From contig JAAXIF010000098.1 in the NCBI GenBank assembly GCA_012270485.1, forward strand, positions 243,113-307,112: a DNA stretch of 64,000 nt. The letters run 5' to 3'. The DNA is from Sphingobacteriales bacterium (GTDB taxonomy: Bacteria; Bacteroidota; Bacteroidia; Chitinophagales; Chitinophagaceae). Shown one piece after another: positions 40,742-48,991 of the stretch (its first letter is position 1; each line of letters begins with the position of its first letter). A model generated the notes under the pieces. That model was not told the DNA's origin, made no database searches, and worked only from the letters and a program-made list of their open reading frames with translations. The translations under genes were made by a program, and so were the position numbers.

Positions 40742-42232
40742 ATGAAACGTATTGCTCAACAATGTGTACTGCTGTCGGGAATTGTAACACTATCCATCAG
40801 CGGAACTTTTGGTCAGACAGCAAGTTCTCCTGCTGCACAAAATATTAATCGATCATCAAATACCAATGTAATAAGTGTTGATAATGTAGCGACAGCCTAT
40901 GGCTATGGTTTTGAGACCCGCAACATCAATCAAGAAGATCTTAAGTCTAAAGAAGTCAGCCAAGAGATCAATATGCCTAAAAGTGGTGAGATCTATATTG
41001 AAAATAATTCCAGATCTATTCAGGTAAAAACCTGGGATCAACAAAAAGTAAAAGTGGTAACCACTGCTTATTTCGAGAAAGAAAGTACACTCACAGATGC
41101 TGAATGGTTTGAGAGAATGGGCATCAGTTTAAAAGCATTGGGTTCTTCTGTAAAGATTAAATCAGGAGCAAATAGTTTCGGAACATACACTTATGCAACC
41201 GGTGGTCAAAATGTTGTAGTAGGATACCCAACCACCATTAATAAATCGGGAACAATGAGCAGATCCGGTACCGATAACAAAAGAATACTCACCATCTACG
41301 TTCCTGTCGGAAGTAAGTTGGATATTGAAACTAAATTTTCCGAATTACAATTACCGGCAAATATTGGGGAAGTATTATTGGATATTACCAATGGTAGTGT
41401 TGAAGCAGAGAACTTAAATAAACTTCGTCTTCGTTCTAAATACTCCAATGCCAATCTGCGTGATATCAAAGATGCAGAAATTGAGTTTGCAAATGGCAGA
41501 TTCACTGCTAATAATATTGATGATCTTGATATAGAAAGCAAGTATTCCACCATTGAAATGGCTACTGCGAAAACGATCAAAATGGTGAGTACGAATGACG
41601 AGTTTGAAGTAGAAGATGTTACCGATATCAGAGGTCGAAAAAATTATGGCAACCTGCGCATCACCAGACTCACCGGCTCCATTGAAATGGATGGCAGCAA
41701 TGCAGATGTGAAGATCAGAAATGTAGGTGCGAATGTAAAACTCATCAAAATCAATAACCGCTATGCAGATATTCGTATTCCACTACGTGATATGAAAAAC
41801 TATGCGGTAGACTTTTTAGGTAGCTATTCTACTGTGTATGGCGATTTTGAAAGAAAAGCGGTTGAACCTACTGAAGAAGAGAAAAAAGAATATGCAAGTC
41901 TGATACAATCGATGATCAATACTTCAGGTACTGCTAAAATTAGCTCTGTCAATGGTATGACTGCTATCAACATACCGGCACAATCTGGTAAAGCTAGTAC
42001 CCCAACGGGAACAATAGAAGCTAGAACTGTACCTATGCCGGAAATGGTAGCTACAACCGGAACAATATCCGAAGGAACTTTTTCAGGAACACTGTCACCA
42101 ACCATCGCACAAGGACACCCCATGTATCGTGGTGTGAATAGTACCCCTTCGAAATTCACTGCCAATATCGGAAGCGGTTCCGGTTTGAAAGTGCAGATAA
42201 AATGCCAGAATTGTACGGTTGATTTTAAATAA
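40742..42232 (+). CDS. DUF4097 family beta-helix-type exported protein
   Basis: A 496-residue exported protein: signal peptide about residues 1-25 (ending TFGQT), then a long run of short beta-strands of the DUF4097 (putative adhesin) type: SGEIYIENNSRSIQVKTWDQ, KLDIETKFSELQLP, DLDIESKYSTIEMA, NYGNLRITRLTGSIEM. The repeated shape fits a right-handed parallel beta-structure. It closes the sigma/anti-sigma operon (13-bp gap), an arrangement common in Bacteroidota, so it may be a target or sensor partner of that sigma factor. The C-terminus has two Cys in KCQNC. A terminator follows at 42254-42287. Confidence 0.85.
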   Translation: MKRIAQQCVLLSGIVTLSISGTFGQTASSPAAQNINRSSNTNVISVDNVATAYGYGFETRNINQEDLKSKEVSQEINMPKSGEIYIENNSRSIQVKTWDQQKVKVVTTAYFEKESTLTDAEWFERMGISLKALGSSVKIKSGANSFGTYTYATGGQNVVVGYPTTINKSGTMSRSGTDNKRILTIYVPVGSKLDIETKFSELQLPANIGEVLLDITNGSVEAENLNKLRLRSKYSNANLRDIKDAEIEFANGRFTANNIDDLDIESKYSTIEMATAKTIKMVSTNDEFEVEDVTDIRGRKNYGNLRITRLTGSIEMDGSNADVKIRNVGANVKLIKINNRYADIRIPLRDMKNYAVDFLGSYSTVYGDFERKAVEPTEEEKKEYASLIQSMINTSGTAKISSVNGMTAINIPAQSGKASTPTGTIEARTVPMPEMVATTGTISEGTFSGTLSPTIAQGHPMYRGVNSTPSKFTANIGSGSGLKVQIKCQNCTVDFK

Positions 42233-42253
42233 TATTTCAGTTTCCATATACCC

Positions 42254-42287
42254 GAATGAGCAGCGCCATACTGCTCATTCTTTCTTT
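42254..42287 (+). terminator. Intrinsic terminator of the sigma-factor operon
   Basis: GAATGAGCAG (42254-42263), loop cgccata, CTGCTCATTC (42271-42280), then a T-rich run TTTCTTT. The stem is a perfect 10-bp helix 21 bp after the DUF4097 stop codon. Confidence 0.9.
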
Positions 42288-42352
42288 CGAGTTTCTTCAT
42301 GTGCATATAAATTTCACACAGCCGATTTTTCTCATTTGTTCACGATCGGTGC

Positions 42353-42374
42353 GTGCCCCGTTTCTACGGGGCAC
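42353..42374. repeat. Short G+C-rich hairpin GTGCCCCG/CGGGGCAC
   Basis: GTGCCCCG (42353-42360), loop tttcta, CGGGGCAC (42367-42374). A perfect 8-bp stem without a following T-tract, so it is not a standard terminator. It lies between the operon terminator and the GGTGAAAA-word hairpin. Confidence 0.7.
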
Positions 42375-42378
42375 TCTT

Positions 42379-42451
42379 GTGAAGGTGAAAAGTGAATGGT
42401 GAATGGTGAAAATATTAACCCCTTTCACTTTTCACCTTTCACCTTTCACTT
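42379..42451. repeat. Hairpin built of period-8 GGTGAAAA-type units
   Basis: The left arm (42379-42412) has tandem units GTGAAGGT, GAAAAGTG, AATGGTGA, ATGGTGAA; the right arm (42423-42451) has TTTCACTT, TTCACCTT, TCACCTTT, CAC. The arms pair imperfectly. It ends 30 bp before the CNNM-type gene. It is the tandem-repeat version of the same hairpin architecture seen elsewhere in the window. Confidence 0.85.
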
Positions 42452-42481
42452 TTTCTTATCTTGCATAGTGAATAAGTAACC

Positions 42482-43741
42482 ATGACCGAGCTGTATACGA
42501 TTATATGGATTCTGCTGTCGCTGATTTTCATCGGCTTTTTTGCCGGATATGAGATCGCTTTTGTGAGTGCCAACCGATTGAGTATTGAACTCAAAAAGAA
42601 ACAAGGTAAACGCAGCGGTATCATCTTATCAGATTTTGTTGACAATCCTGCAAAATTCATCGGTACCTGTTTAATCGGATTGAATACCGTACTGGTAGTA
42701 TATGGCTTGCTGTTTGACGAATTCCTGAAAAGTATTGCCTGGAATCCCCTCAATGTTCAAAATGAGTTCTTAAAATTATTTATTGATACCATCATCTCCG
42801 CTTTGGTTGTGATGGTTTTTGGTGAATTCATTCCAAAAGCTATTTTCCGTGCCAAGAATGATAGCTTACTGATTTTCTTTGCCCCACTCGCAAAGTTCTT
42901 TCACACACTCTTTGAGCCTTTGACCAATTTATTCGTGAACCTCTCACAATGGATCTTGAAATACATTTTGAATGTTCGTGTGAATGATAAAACAGAAGCT
43001 TTTTCCAAAGTAGACCTGGAACATTTCTTCCAACAAACCAAAGAACAAGACGAAGACAACCAGGAATTAAATACAGAGCTTTTTGAAAACGCCCTGAGCC
43101 TGCCTACCATTAAAATCAGACAATGTCTGGTTCCACGTACAGAAATTGAGGGAGTAGACCAACGTATTTCTGTGCGAGAATTACAACATCGTTTTGTTCA
43201 ATCTAAATTGAGTAAACTCATTGTTTTTGATGAGAATATCGACAATATTCTTGGTTACGTTCACCAGATAGACCTCTTTAAAAAACCACACAGTATCCAA
43301 GACATCATTCATCCTATTCTGGCTGTTCCGGAAAGCATGAGTGCTGCTGACCTGATCAATAAATTCACCAAGGAAAGAAAAAGCATTGCATGGGTTGTAG
43401 ATGAGTTTGGTGGCACTGCAGGTATTGTAACCATGGAAGATCTGTTGGAAGAGATTTTTGGAGAAATACATGATGAATATGATGTAGAAGAGTTTGTAGA
43501 GAAGCAATTGGCTGATGATGAGTTCATTTTGAGCGGAAGACTGGAACTGGATTATCTCAAAGAAAAATATGAGCTCGAGTTTCCTGAAAATGAATCCGAA
43601 ACGCTCAGTGGATATATCATTAATAAGCACGAATCCATTCCCAAACAAAAAGAGACCATCATTATTGACGATTATCGTTTTGATATCCTGAATGTGAGCG
43701 AAACACGTATTGATACAGTTAAGCTGAAAATATTACGCTAA
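42482..43741 (+). CDS. Hemolysin/CNNM family membrane protein (DUF21, CBS pair, CorC_HlyC)
   Basis: A 419-residue protein. The DUF21 transmembrane domain occupies about residues 1-165 (IGFFAGYEIAFVSANRLSIELKKKQG, FGEFIPKAIFRA). Two CBS modules follow (CLVPRTEIEGVDQRISVREL and IIHPILAVPESMSAADLINKF), joined to VDEFGGTAGIVTMEDLLEEIFGEI, and the C-terminal CorC_HlyC domain. Such proteins move magnesium or cobalt out of the cell; a GldE-type gliding role is also possible in this phylum. Only 1 bp separates its stop from the odd start of the following gene. Confidence 0.92.
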   Translation: MTELYTIIWILLSLIFIGFFAGYEIAFVSANRLSIELKKKQGKRSGIILSDFVDNPAKFIGTCLIGLNTVLVVYGLLFDEFLKSIAWNPLNVQNEFLKLFIDTIISALVVMVFGEFIPKAIFRAKNDSLLIFFAPLAKFFHTLFEPLTNLFVNLSQWILKYILNVRVNDKTEAFSKVDLEHFFQQTKEQDEDNQELNTELFENALSLPTIKIRQCLVPRTEIEGVDQRISVRELQHRFVQSKLSKLIVFDENIDNILGYVHQIDLFKKPHSIQDIIHPILAVPESMSAADLINKFTKERKSIAWVVDEFGGTAGIVTMEDLLEEIFGEIHDEYDVEEFVEKQLADDEFILSGRLELDYLKEKYELEFPENESETLSGYIINKHESIPKQKETIIIDDYRFDILNVSETRIDTVKLKILR

Positions 43742-43742
43742 C

Positions 43743-44141
43743 ACGCGAAGAGCCTATCTCGCTGTTAGTCTTGATCATCGACCACATCTTGAATCGGTGA
43801 TTCAAACCCTTCACAACTGTCTCAACAAATATTCCATTGACTTATTTGTTTTTGTAGACCATTATCATTTCAGCTCAAATGAAGAAGTGGAAATGATGCA
43901 AACCGCCATGATAGAAATCGATCGTTCCGACATACTGATCGCAGAAGTATCCGTCAAAGCCATAGGGGTAGGTCTGGAAGCGGGTTATGCTGCCGCCAAA
44001 AACAAGCCTGTTTGGTACTTGAGAAATAAGGCTGCTGCTCATTCTTCTACCGTATCGGGCATCGCCAGTGAACGGATATACTACCTGGATGAGCAGGATC
44101 TCGCTCATCAACTAGACGGTATTATACATCCATATCATTGA
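43743..44141 (+). CDS. Nucleoside 2-deoxyribosyltransferase-like protein with a non-standard (ACG) start
   Basis: The family-like frame runs upstream of the first usable start (GTG at 43797) back to ACG at 43743, directly after the previous stop (TAA-c-ACG). Reading from there gives MRRAYLAVSLDHRPHLESV, which supplies the expected first beta strand and helix of the fold. The rest includes IDRSDILIAEVSVKAIGVGLEAGYAAAKNKPVWYL, the Asp and Glu of a deoxyribosyltransferase-type site. From GTG the protein would lose its first strand (114 instead of 132 residues). No ATG, GTG or TTG exists between the in-frame stop at 43725 and 43797. Either ACG initiates, coupled to the upstream stop, or the gene has lost its start codon. 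Substrate unknown; nucleoside salvage or house-cleaning is likely. Confidence 0.7.
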   Translation, partial: TRRAYLAVSLDHRPHLESVIQTLHNCLNKYSIDLFVFVDHYHFSSNEEVEMMQTAMIEIDRSDILIAEVSVKAIGVGLEAGYAAAKNKPVWYLRNKAAAHSSTVSGIASERIYYLDEQDLAHQLDGIIHPYH

Positions 44142-44214
44142 ATAGCCTATAAAATCGACGTTTTTCGTGTTCCTGTTACCCGTAACTTTGGCAACTCAAA
44201 AGCAGCGCGGATAC

Positions 44215-45069
44215 ATGGCTTTATTCAACAGAAACAGAGGACAGGAAAAAGCAGAGATGAGTTTTATTGACCATCTCGAAGAACTGAGACAGCATATCGT
44301 TCGCTCCATTATTGCTATTTTGGTAATGGCGATCGTGATCTTTATTTATCGCGATTGGGTTTTTGATAATATCATCACAGGTCCTATCAACCCTAATTTC
44401 ATCAGCTATAAGGCGCTATGTGATTTTAGTCATTGGGCACATATGGGCGATGCACTGTGTATGCCACCGGTAAAAGTGGATATGCAATCCACCACTTTTG
44501 CCGGACAATTCCTCAGTAGTATTTCCATGGCACTGATTGGAGGTATTATTATTGCTTTTCCTTATATCTTCTGGGAGTTCTGGAAATTCATTAAACCCGC
44601 ATTGAAAGAGAAAGAACTGAAGAATACCCGCTTCATTATTTTCTGGGTATCTTTTTTCTTCTTTTGTGGCGCAGCTTTCGGATATTTCTTACTAGGTCCA
44701 TTTACGTTTAACTTTCTCGGCAGTTTTCAGTTAGGTACACAAGGACTACTCGTCACCAGACCCACATTAACAGATTATCTGGACAATCTTACCAACCTCA
44801 TCCTAGGTTGTGGTATTGCATTTGAACTACCGGTGTTGGCATTTTTATTGACAAAAATCGGACTAGTCACCCCATCTTATCTTAGACGCATGCGCAAGTA
44901 TGCAGCCGTAATTATATTAGTAGTTGCTGCCATCATTACGCCAAGTCCGGATTGGATGAGTCAGCTCATCGTATTCCTTCCACTATTTTTCTTATATGAA
45001 GTGAGTATCATCATTTCTGCTCGTGTATCGAAGGAGCAGGAAAGAAGAGAGCAAGAAGAGTGGAGTTAA
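44215..45069 (+). CDS. tatC: Twin-arginine translocase subunit TatC
   Basis: A 284-residue inner-membrane protein with six predicted helices that recognises twin-arginine signal peptides and, with TatA, exports folded proteins. The start is MSFIDHLEELRQHIVRSI, the family's conserved cytosolic N-terminal motif. Further motifs are FILPYIFWEFWKFIKPALKEKE-like residues after helix 2, and the later FELPVLAFLLTKIGL and SPDWMSQLIVFLPLFFLYE segments. The ATG at 44215 is preferred over a GTG at 44167. TatA is not in the window. The next gene, rpiB, is 88 bp downstream. Confidence 0.95.
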   Translation: MALFNRNRGQEKAEMSFIDHLEELRQHIVRSIIAILVMAIVIFIYRDWVFDNIITGPINPNFISYKALCDFSHWAHMGDALCMPPVKVDMQSTTFAGQFLSSISMALIGGIIIAFPYIFWEFWKFIKPALKEKELKNTRFIIFWVSFFFFCGAAFGYFLLGPFTFNFLGSFQLGTQGLLVTRPTLTDYLDNLTNLILGCGIAFELPVLAFLLTKIGLVTPSYLRRMRKYAAVIILVVAAIITPSPDWMSQLIVFLPLFFLYEVSIIISARVSKEQERREQEEWS

Positions 45070-45157
45070 GCGTATGATGCCTGGTCATTGTTCCGCTTAT
45101 ACATTTTTTAGTTTTTCGTTGGATCAATACTTTAATTTCACTGCTTAATTTTTAGTC

Positions 45158-45613
45158 ATGAACTACGTGTTTGATGCTTCAAAACCGATTGCCATTGGTT
45201 CAGACCATGCCGGTTTTGAGTATAAAGAAGCCATCAAAAAATGGCTGACGGATAAAGGATATACCGTAAAAGATTTTGGAGCACCTTCTCTTGATTCGGT
45301 AGACTACCCCGATTTCGCCCATCCAACTGCTGCCAGTGTAGAGAATGGCGAAGCAGCGTTTGGTATTCTGTTTTGTGGCAGTGCCAACGGTGTAGCGATT
45401 ACTGCCAACAAACATCAAGGTATTCGCGCCGGATTAAGCTGGCAAAATGATGTGGCTTCATTGATTCGTTTACACAATGATGCTAACCTCATCTGTATAC
45501 CTGCCAGATTTGTTGCTTTACCACTTGCGCAACAAATGATTGAAATATTCATGACCACTGCTTTTGAAGGTGGACGTCATGCTACAAGAGTCAACAAAAT
45601 TGCCTGTTCATAA
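45158..45613 (+). CDS. rpiB: Ribose 5-phosphate isomerase B
   Basis: A 151-residue cytosolic enzyme of the RpiB/LacA/LacB family, converting ribose 5-phosphate and ribulose 5-phosphate. Motifs visible are IAIGSDHAGFEYKEAIKKWL (Asp and His for substrate binding), ILFCGSANGVAITANKHQGIRA with the catalytic-base Cys and the anion hole, and RLHNDANLICIPAR with the His that opens the ring. Length is as expected. It stands alone, between tatC and the M28 peptidase gene. Confidence 0.93.
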   Translation: MNYVFDASKPIAIGSDHAGFEYKEAIKKWLTDKGYTVKDFGAPSLDSVDYPDFAHPTAASVENGEAAFGILFCGSANGVAITANKHQGIRAGLSWQNDVASLIRLHNDANLICIPARFVALPLAQQMIEIFMTTAFEGGRHATRVNKIACS

Positions 45614-45751
45614 TGTTGTAAAGAAAATTTCCCGCTACGCACTTAACCGGATTTAAAAACCCAGATAATCCAATTTCATAAAAAAAATTATTACTTACCT
45701 TACGGCGCCACCACCATATGTTGTGATGGCTCTTTCATTTAAAATCAATTT

Positions 45752-47266
45752 ATGAGAATCATTCTTTTATCAGCATTACTGCTATCTGCAGCCACAGGTA
45801 TGGCGCAGAAAGGAGATCCTGCCACTTATGCCAGCACCATTACAGCTGTTGACCTTAAAAAACACCTCACTATTGTAGCCGGACCTGAAATGGAGGGTCG
45901 CGAAGCTGCCAGTGAAGGTGAAAGAAAAGCAGCTGCTTATCTGGAAAGTCAGTATAAAAAACTAGGACTAAAACCGGGTAATGGTAATAGTTACCTACAA
46001 CCATTTACATTATTCCAATCTGAGTTAACAGAGACTGGATTGTCTGTAAATGGCCGTTCATTTCAGTTAGACAAAGACTATTCATTATCTGTAGCGATGG
46101 TACCCAATGGTAAATCCATGATCAATGAAGTAGTATTTGCTGGATATGGCCTTAGTGATTCCAGCAGAAATGATTATGCAAATCTTGATGTGAAAGGTAA
46201 ATTGGTACTGATATTAGAAGGTTTACCAGGAAATGCCACTGTTACAAATCCTAGAGGTCCGGGTTCTTCGTTTGCAAAAATGACTATAGCCAGATCAAAG
46301 GGTGCAAGCGGTGTTTTAGTTGTATCTAAAAACTTCCCTAGAACAAACCCAAGTCAGTTAAAAGGCGGTTTGTCTATCAGCAAACCTACTATCGATGTAA
46401 CTTTTACATCCATCACTATTTCAGAAGAGATTGCATCAGCTTTATTGGGCCGTACAGCTAAACTGAGCATGCAGCAAATATCTGAATTGAATAAAGGTGT
46501 TTATCGTTCTGAGTTATCAATCAAAGCAGATAAAAAAATCAATGAGCTACAAAGTGCCAATGTAATAGCAGTATTACCCGGTACCGATAAAGCAGATGAA
46601 TATGTTTTCATTACCAGCCACTACGATCATGAAGGTATTATAAACGGACAGATCTATTATGGTGCAGATGATGATGGCTCTGGAACAGTGAGTGTACTTG
46701 AAATTGCTGAAGCATTTGTCAACGCCAAAAAGAAAGGAGAAGGTCCTAGAAGAACCATTGTATTCATGAATGTATCCGGTGAAGAAAAAGGATTATTGGG
46801 TTCTCGTTATTATTCAGAACATCCGATTTATCCATTGGACAAAACCACTGTTGATCTGAACATTGATATGGTGGGAAGAATTGATCCTACGTATAAAGGT
46901 GATTCTATGAACTATGTATATGTAATTGGTGATGATAAACTGAGTAGCGACTTAACACCTATTACCAATGAAGTAAATCAGAAATACTTTAAGATGGAAT
47001 TGGACAGAAGATTCAATGATCCAAATGATACCAATCGTTTTTATTACAGAAGCGATCATTACAATTTTGCTGCAAAAGGCGTTCCCATTATTTTCTATTT
47101 CAATGGTACACACCGCGATTACCACAGACCTACCGATACGGTTGATAAAATCAATTTTGATCTGATGGAAAAAAGAGTTCGACTCATTTACCATACGGCC
47201 TGGGTCATTGCACAAAAAGATACGATGCTGAAAAGAGATATTCCACTGAATATGCCTCCACGCTAA
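45752..47266 (+). CDS. M28 family zinc aminopeptidase
   Basis: A 504-residue exported peptidase. Signal peptide residues 1-18 (ending GMAQ). The N-terminal part has GPEMEGREAASEGERKAAAYL, and a protease-associated insert lies around 130-230 (MTIARSKGASGVLVVSKN). The zinc ligands are in ITSHYDHEG (His), YYGADDDGSGTVSVLEIA (bridging Asp), NVSGEEKGLLGSRY (catalytic Glu and ligand Glu), NIDMVGRID (Asp) and HRDYHRPTDT (His). It would release N-terminal amino acids in the periplasm or outside. It ends at a strong bidirectional-looking terminator (47270-47302). Confidence 0.92.
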   Translation: MRIILLSALLLSAATGMAQKGDPATYASTITAVDLKKHLTIVAGPEMEGREAASEGERKAAAYLESQYKKLGLKPGNGNSYLQPFTLFQSELTETGLSVNGRSFQLDKDYSLSVAMVPNGKSMINEVVFAGYGLSDSSRNDYANLDVKGKLVLILEGLPGNATVTNPRGPGSSFAKMTIARSKGASGVLVVSKNFPRTNPSQLKGGLSISKPTIDVTFTSITISEEIASALLGRTAKLSMQQISELNKGVYRSELSIKADKKINELQSANVIAVLPGTDKADEYVFITSHYDHEGIINGQIYYGADDDGSGTVSVLEIAEAFVNAKKKGEGPRRTIVFMNVSGEEKGLLGSRYYSEHPIYPLDKTTVDLNIDMVGRIDPTYKGDSMNYVYVIGDDKLSSDLTPITNEVNQKYFKMELDRRFNDPNDTNRFYYRSDHYNFAAKGVPIIFYFNGTHRDYHRPTDTVDKINFDLMEKRVRLIYHTAWVIAQKDTMLKRDIPLNMPPR

Positions 47267-47269
47267 AAC

Positions 47270-47302
47270 AAAAAAGCTCCGAATTAAATTCGGAGCTTTT
47301 TT
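47270..47302. terminator. Intrinsic terminator after the M28 peptidase
   Basis: AAAAAAGCTCCGAAT (47270-47284), loop taa, ATTCGGAGCTTTTTT (47288-47302). A perfect 15-bp symmetrical stem with A and T tracts, 3 bp after the stop codon. It also marks the left edge of the A+T-rich restriction-modification island. Confidence 0.95.
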
Positions 47303-47401
47303 GTTTTACACGATTACTAGAAATTATACTTTATTATTTTATAAATTTAATACTTGAAGGTTTTAAGTAATTTGTATTTTATTTGAAAAAATAGTCGAGT
47401 T

Positions 47402-48574
47402 ATGAAAATCACAATACTAGGACAAGGATTTGAAAAAGAATCCGAGAATTCTGTTGGAAATTATTTAATGAAATTTTTAAAGGATAAAAATTTTCATAGC
47501 TTTTATGCGATTACCGCTTTTACAAGTTTCGCAGGTGTTACTGGTATTCAAAAACACTTGGAAAATGGGAAACATCTGAAAAACGTAACAATTATTACTG
47601 GCGTAGACCAAAAAGGTACATCGGAAGAGGCCTTAAGAGCATTACTTAAACTTAATATCAATTCTTATGTATTTTTTGTCCCACCACCATCACCAATTTT
47701 TCACCCGAAAATTTATTTATTTGAAGGCCAAAAAAAATCAGAATTAATAATTGGCTCTTCGAATCTTACTGTTAATGGCCTTTTCACTAATCTCGAAGCC
47801 TCAATTCTACTAAGTATTTCGAATCAAAAAGTTAGTGACAAAAAAACTTTAGAAAGATTGAAACAGTATTTCACTGGTCTTTTTGATTATAGTGACCCTA
47901 ATTTAAAACCTTTAACAAATGAATTAATTACTGATTTAGTTAATGCTAAAATCGTACCCACAGAAACAGAAAGAAAGGAACTTCAAGACAAAAGAGAAGA
48001 CTCGGATACGGTTGATACAAAAGCTATACTTTCTAAGATTTTTCCAAAAAGAACAAGTGCTAAAATCCCAAGAGATTTTCGGAGTATAAAAAAAGATATT
48101 ATTAAAAAATCAGTACCCCCTTCCATACTCAAAGGACTAACTCTTTTATGGGAAAGCGGTCCACTAACTGAAAGGGATTTGAATATTCCTAAAGGACCTA
48201 ACACGAATCCCACAGGATCAATGCTTTTTAAGAAAGGAAGAACTGATGCTATTGACCAAAGACACTACTTTCGTGATGTAGTTTTTGCTTCATTAAAATG
48301 GGTTTTCGATACACGAAAAGGCTCTTCACATTTAGAAAAAGCTGCTGGTTTATTTAGATTGGAGGTCTTGGGAAAAGACTATGGAACTTTCGCATTAACA
48401 CTAACACATAATCCCAAAACCGATACCCAGTCTTATTTTCAAAAGAATTCAATGACTTCAATTAGCTGGGGTGACGCAAAACCTATTATAGCAAAGAAAA
48501 AACTTATTGGAAGAAGTGCAAAACTGTACAGAAGTTTCCCCAATAATGGCGAATATGTACTTATTATCAGTTAA
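47402..48574 (+). CDS. PLD-type restriction endonuclease (NgoFVII/BfiI-like)
   Basis: A 390-residue protein with no signal peptide. The N-terminal half is a phospholipase-D-like nuclease domain with one HKD-type site: HPKIYLFEGQ (His-x-Lys) then IIGSSNLTVNGLFTNLEAS, with Ser-Ser-Asn and Glu following as in BfiI-type enzymes. After a charged linker (about 190-240) comes a C-terminal domain with IPKGPNTNPTGSMLFKKG, YFRDVVFASLKW and TNPTG-type loops, resembling the B3-like DNA-binding domain of such enzymes. It is A+T-rich relative to neighbours and precedes a C protein and an adenine methyltransferase, so it is the endonuclease of a restriction-modification system. Recognition sequence unknown. 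Confidence 0.85.
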   Translation: MKITILGQGFEKESENSVGNYLMKFLKDKNFHSFYAITAFTSFAGVTGIQKHLENGKHLKNVTIITGVDQKGTSEEALRALLKLNINSYVFFVPPPSPIFHPKIYLFEGQKKSELIIGSSNLTVNGLFTNLEASILLSISNQKVSDKKTLERLKQYFTGLFDYSDPNLKPLTNELITDLVNAKIVPTETERKELQDKREDSDTVDTKAILSKIFPKRTSAKIPRDFRSIKKDIIKKSVPPSILKGLTLLWESGPLTERDLNIPKGPNTNPTGSMLFKKGRTDAIDQRHYFRDVVFASLKWVFDTRKGSSHLEKAAGLFRLEVLGKDYGTFALTLTHNPKTDTQSYFQKNSMTSISWGDAKPIIAKKKLIGRSAKLYRSFPNNGEYVLIIS

Positions 48575-48645
48575 CTAGTTTTCATCTTCACAACTGTTAA
48601 TAATTCATTATAAAAAAGATTTTTTAATAGGTGCCCACTACTTAT

Positions 48646-48668
48646 TTTTGGACTGAAGTAGTCCAAAA
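48646..48668 (+). promoter_or_regulatory. Perfect C-box-like operator abutting the C-protein start
   Basis: TTTTGGACT (48646-48654) and AGTCCAAAA (48660-48668) are exact reverse complements with the 5-bp spacer gaagt. The last A of the right arm is the A of the C gene's ATG. Controller proteins of restriction-modification systems bind such palindromes near their own start. Bound here, the regulator would cover the start of its mRNA. Confidence 0.75.
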
Positions 48669-48991
48669 TGATATTTGAAAAAACCTTTGGTGAAACTGTC
48701 AGAAAGCTTAGAGAAGAAAGACAACTTACTTTACGAGAAGTAGCAGATGCATTAGCAATTGACATCTCTATGCTTAGTAAGGTTGAGAAAAATAATCGCA
48801 AGCCAACTAAACAATTAATATCAAAATTTGCTGAATATTTCGATGTTAGCACCAAAGATCTGATTATCGCTTTCTTAAGTGACGAAATTGCTTATCAAGT
48901 TTTAGAAGACTTAGATTTATCAAATAAAATATTTAAAGCTGCGGAAGGGAAAGTGAACTATCTAAAAAATAAAAAGAAGTCAAGAGTATGA
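48668..48991 (+). CDS. XRE-family controller (C) protein of the restriction-modification system
   Basis: A 107-residue regulator. The HTH covers about residues 8-62: GETVRKLREERQLTLREVA, DALAIDISMLSKVEKNNRKPT. The C-terminal 40 residues form a helix-rich tail ending in KKKSRV. It lies between the endonuclease and methyltransferase genes and overlaps the latter by 4 bp (ATGA), so C and M are co-translated. A perfect palindrome touches the start codon (48646-48668), implying autoregulation and timed methyltransferase expression. The order R, then C-M is less usual than C before R. Confidence 0.88.
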   Translation: MIFEKTFGETVRKLREERQLTLREVADALAIDISMLSKVEKNNRKPTKQLISKFAEYFDVSTKDLIIAFLSDEIAYQVLEDLDLSNKIFKAAEGKVNYLKNKKKSRV

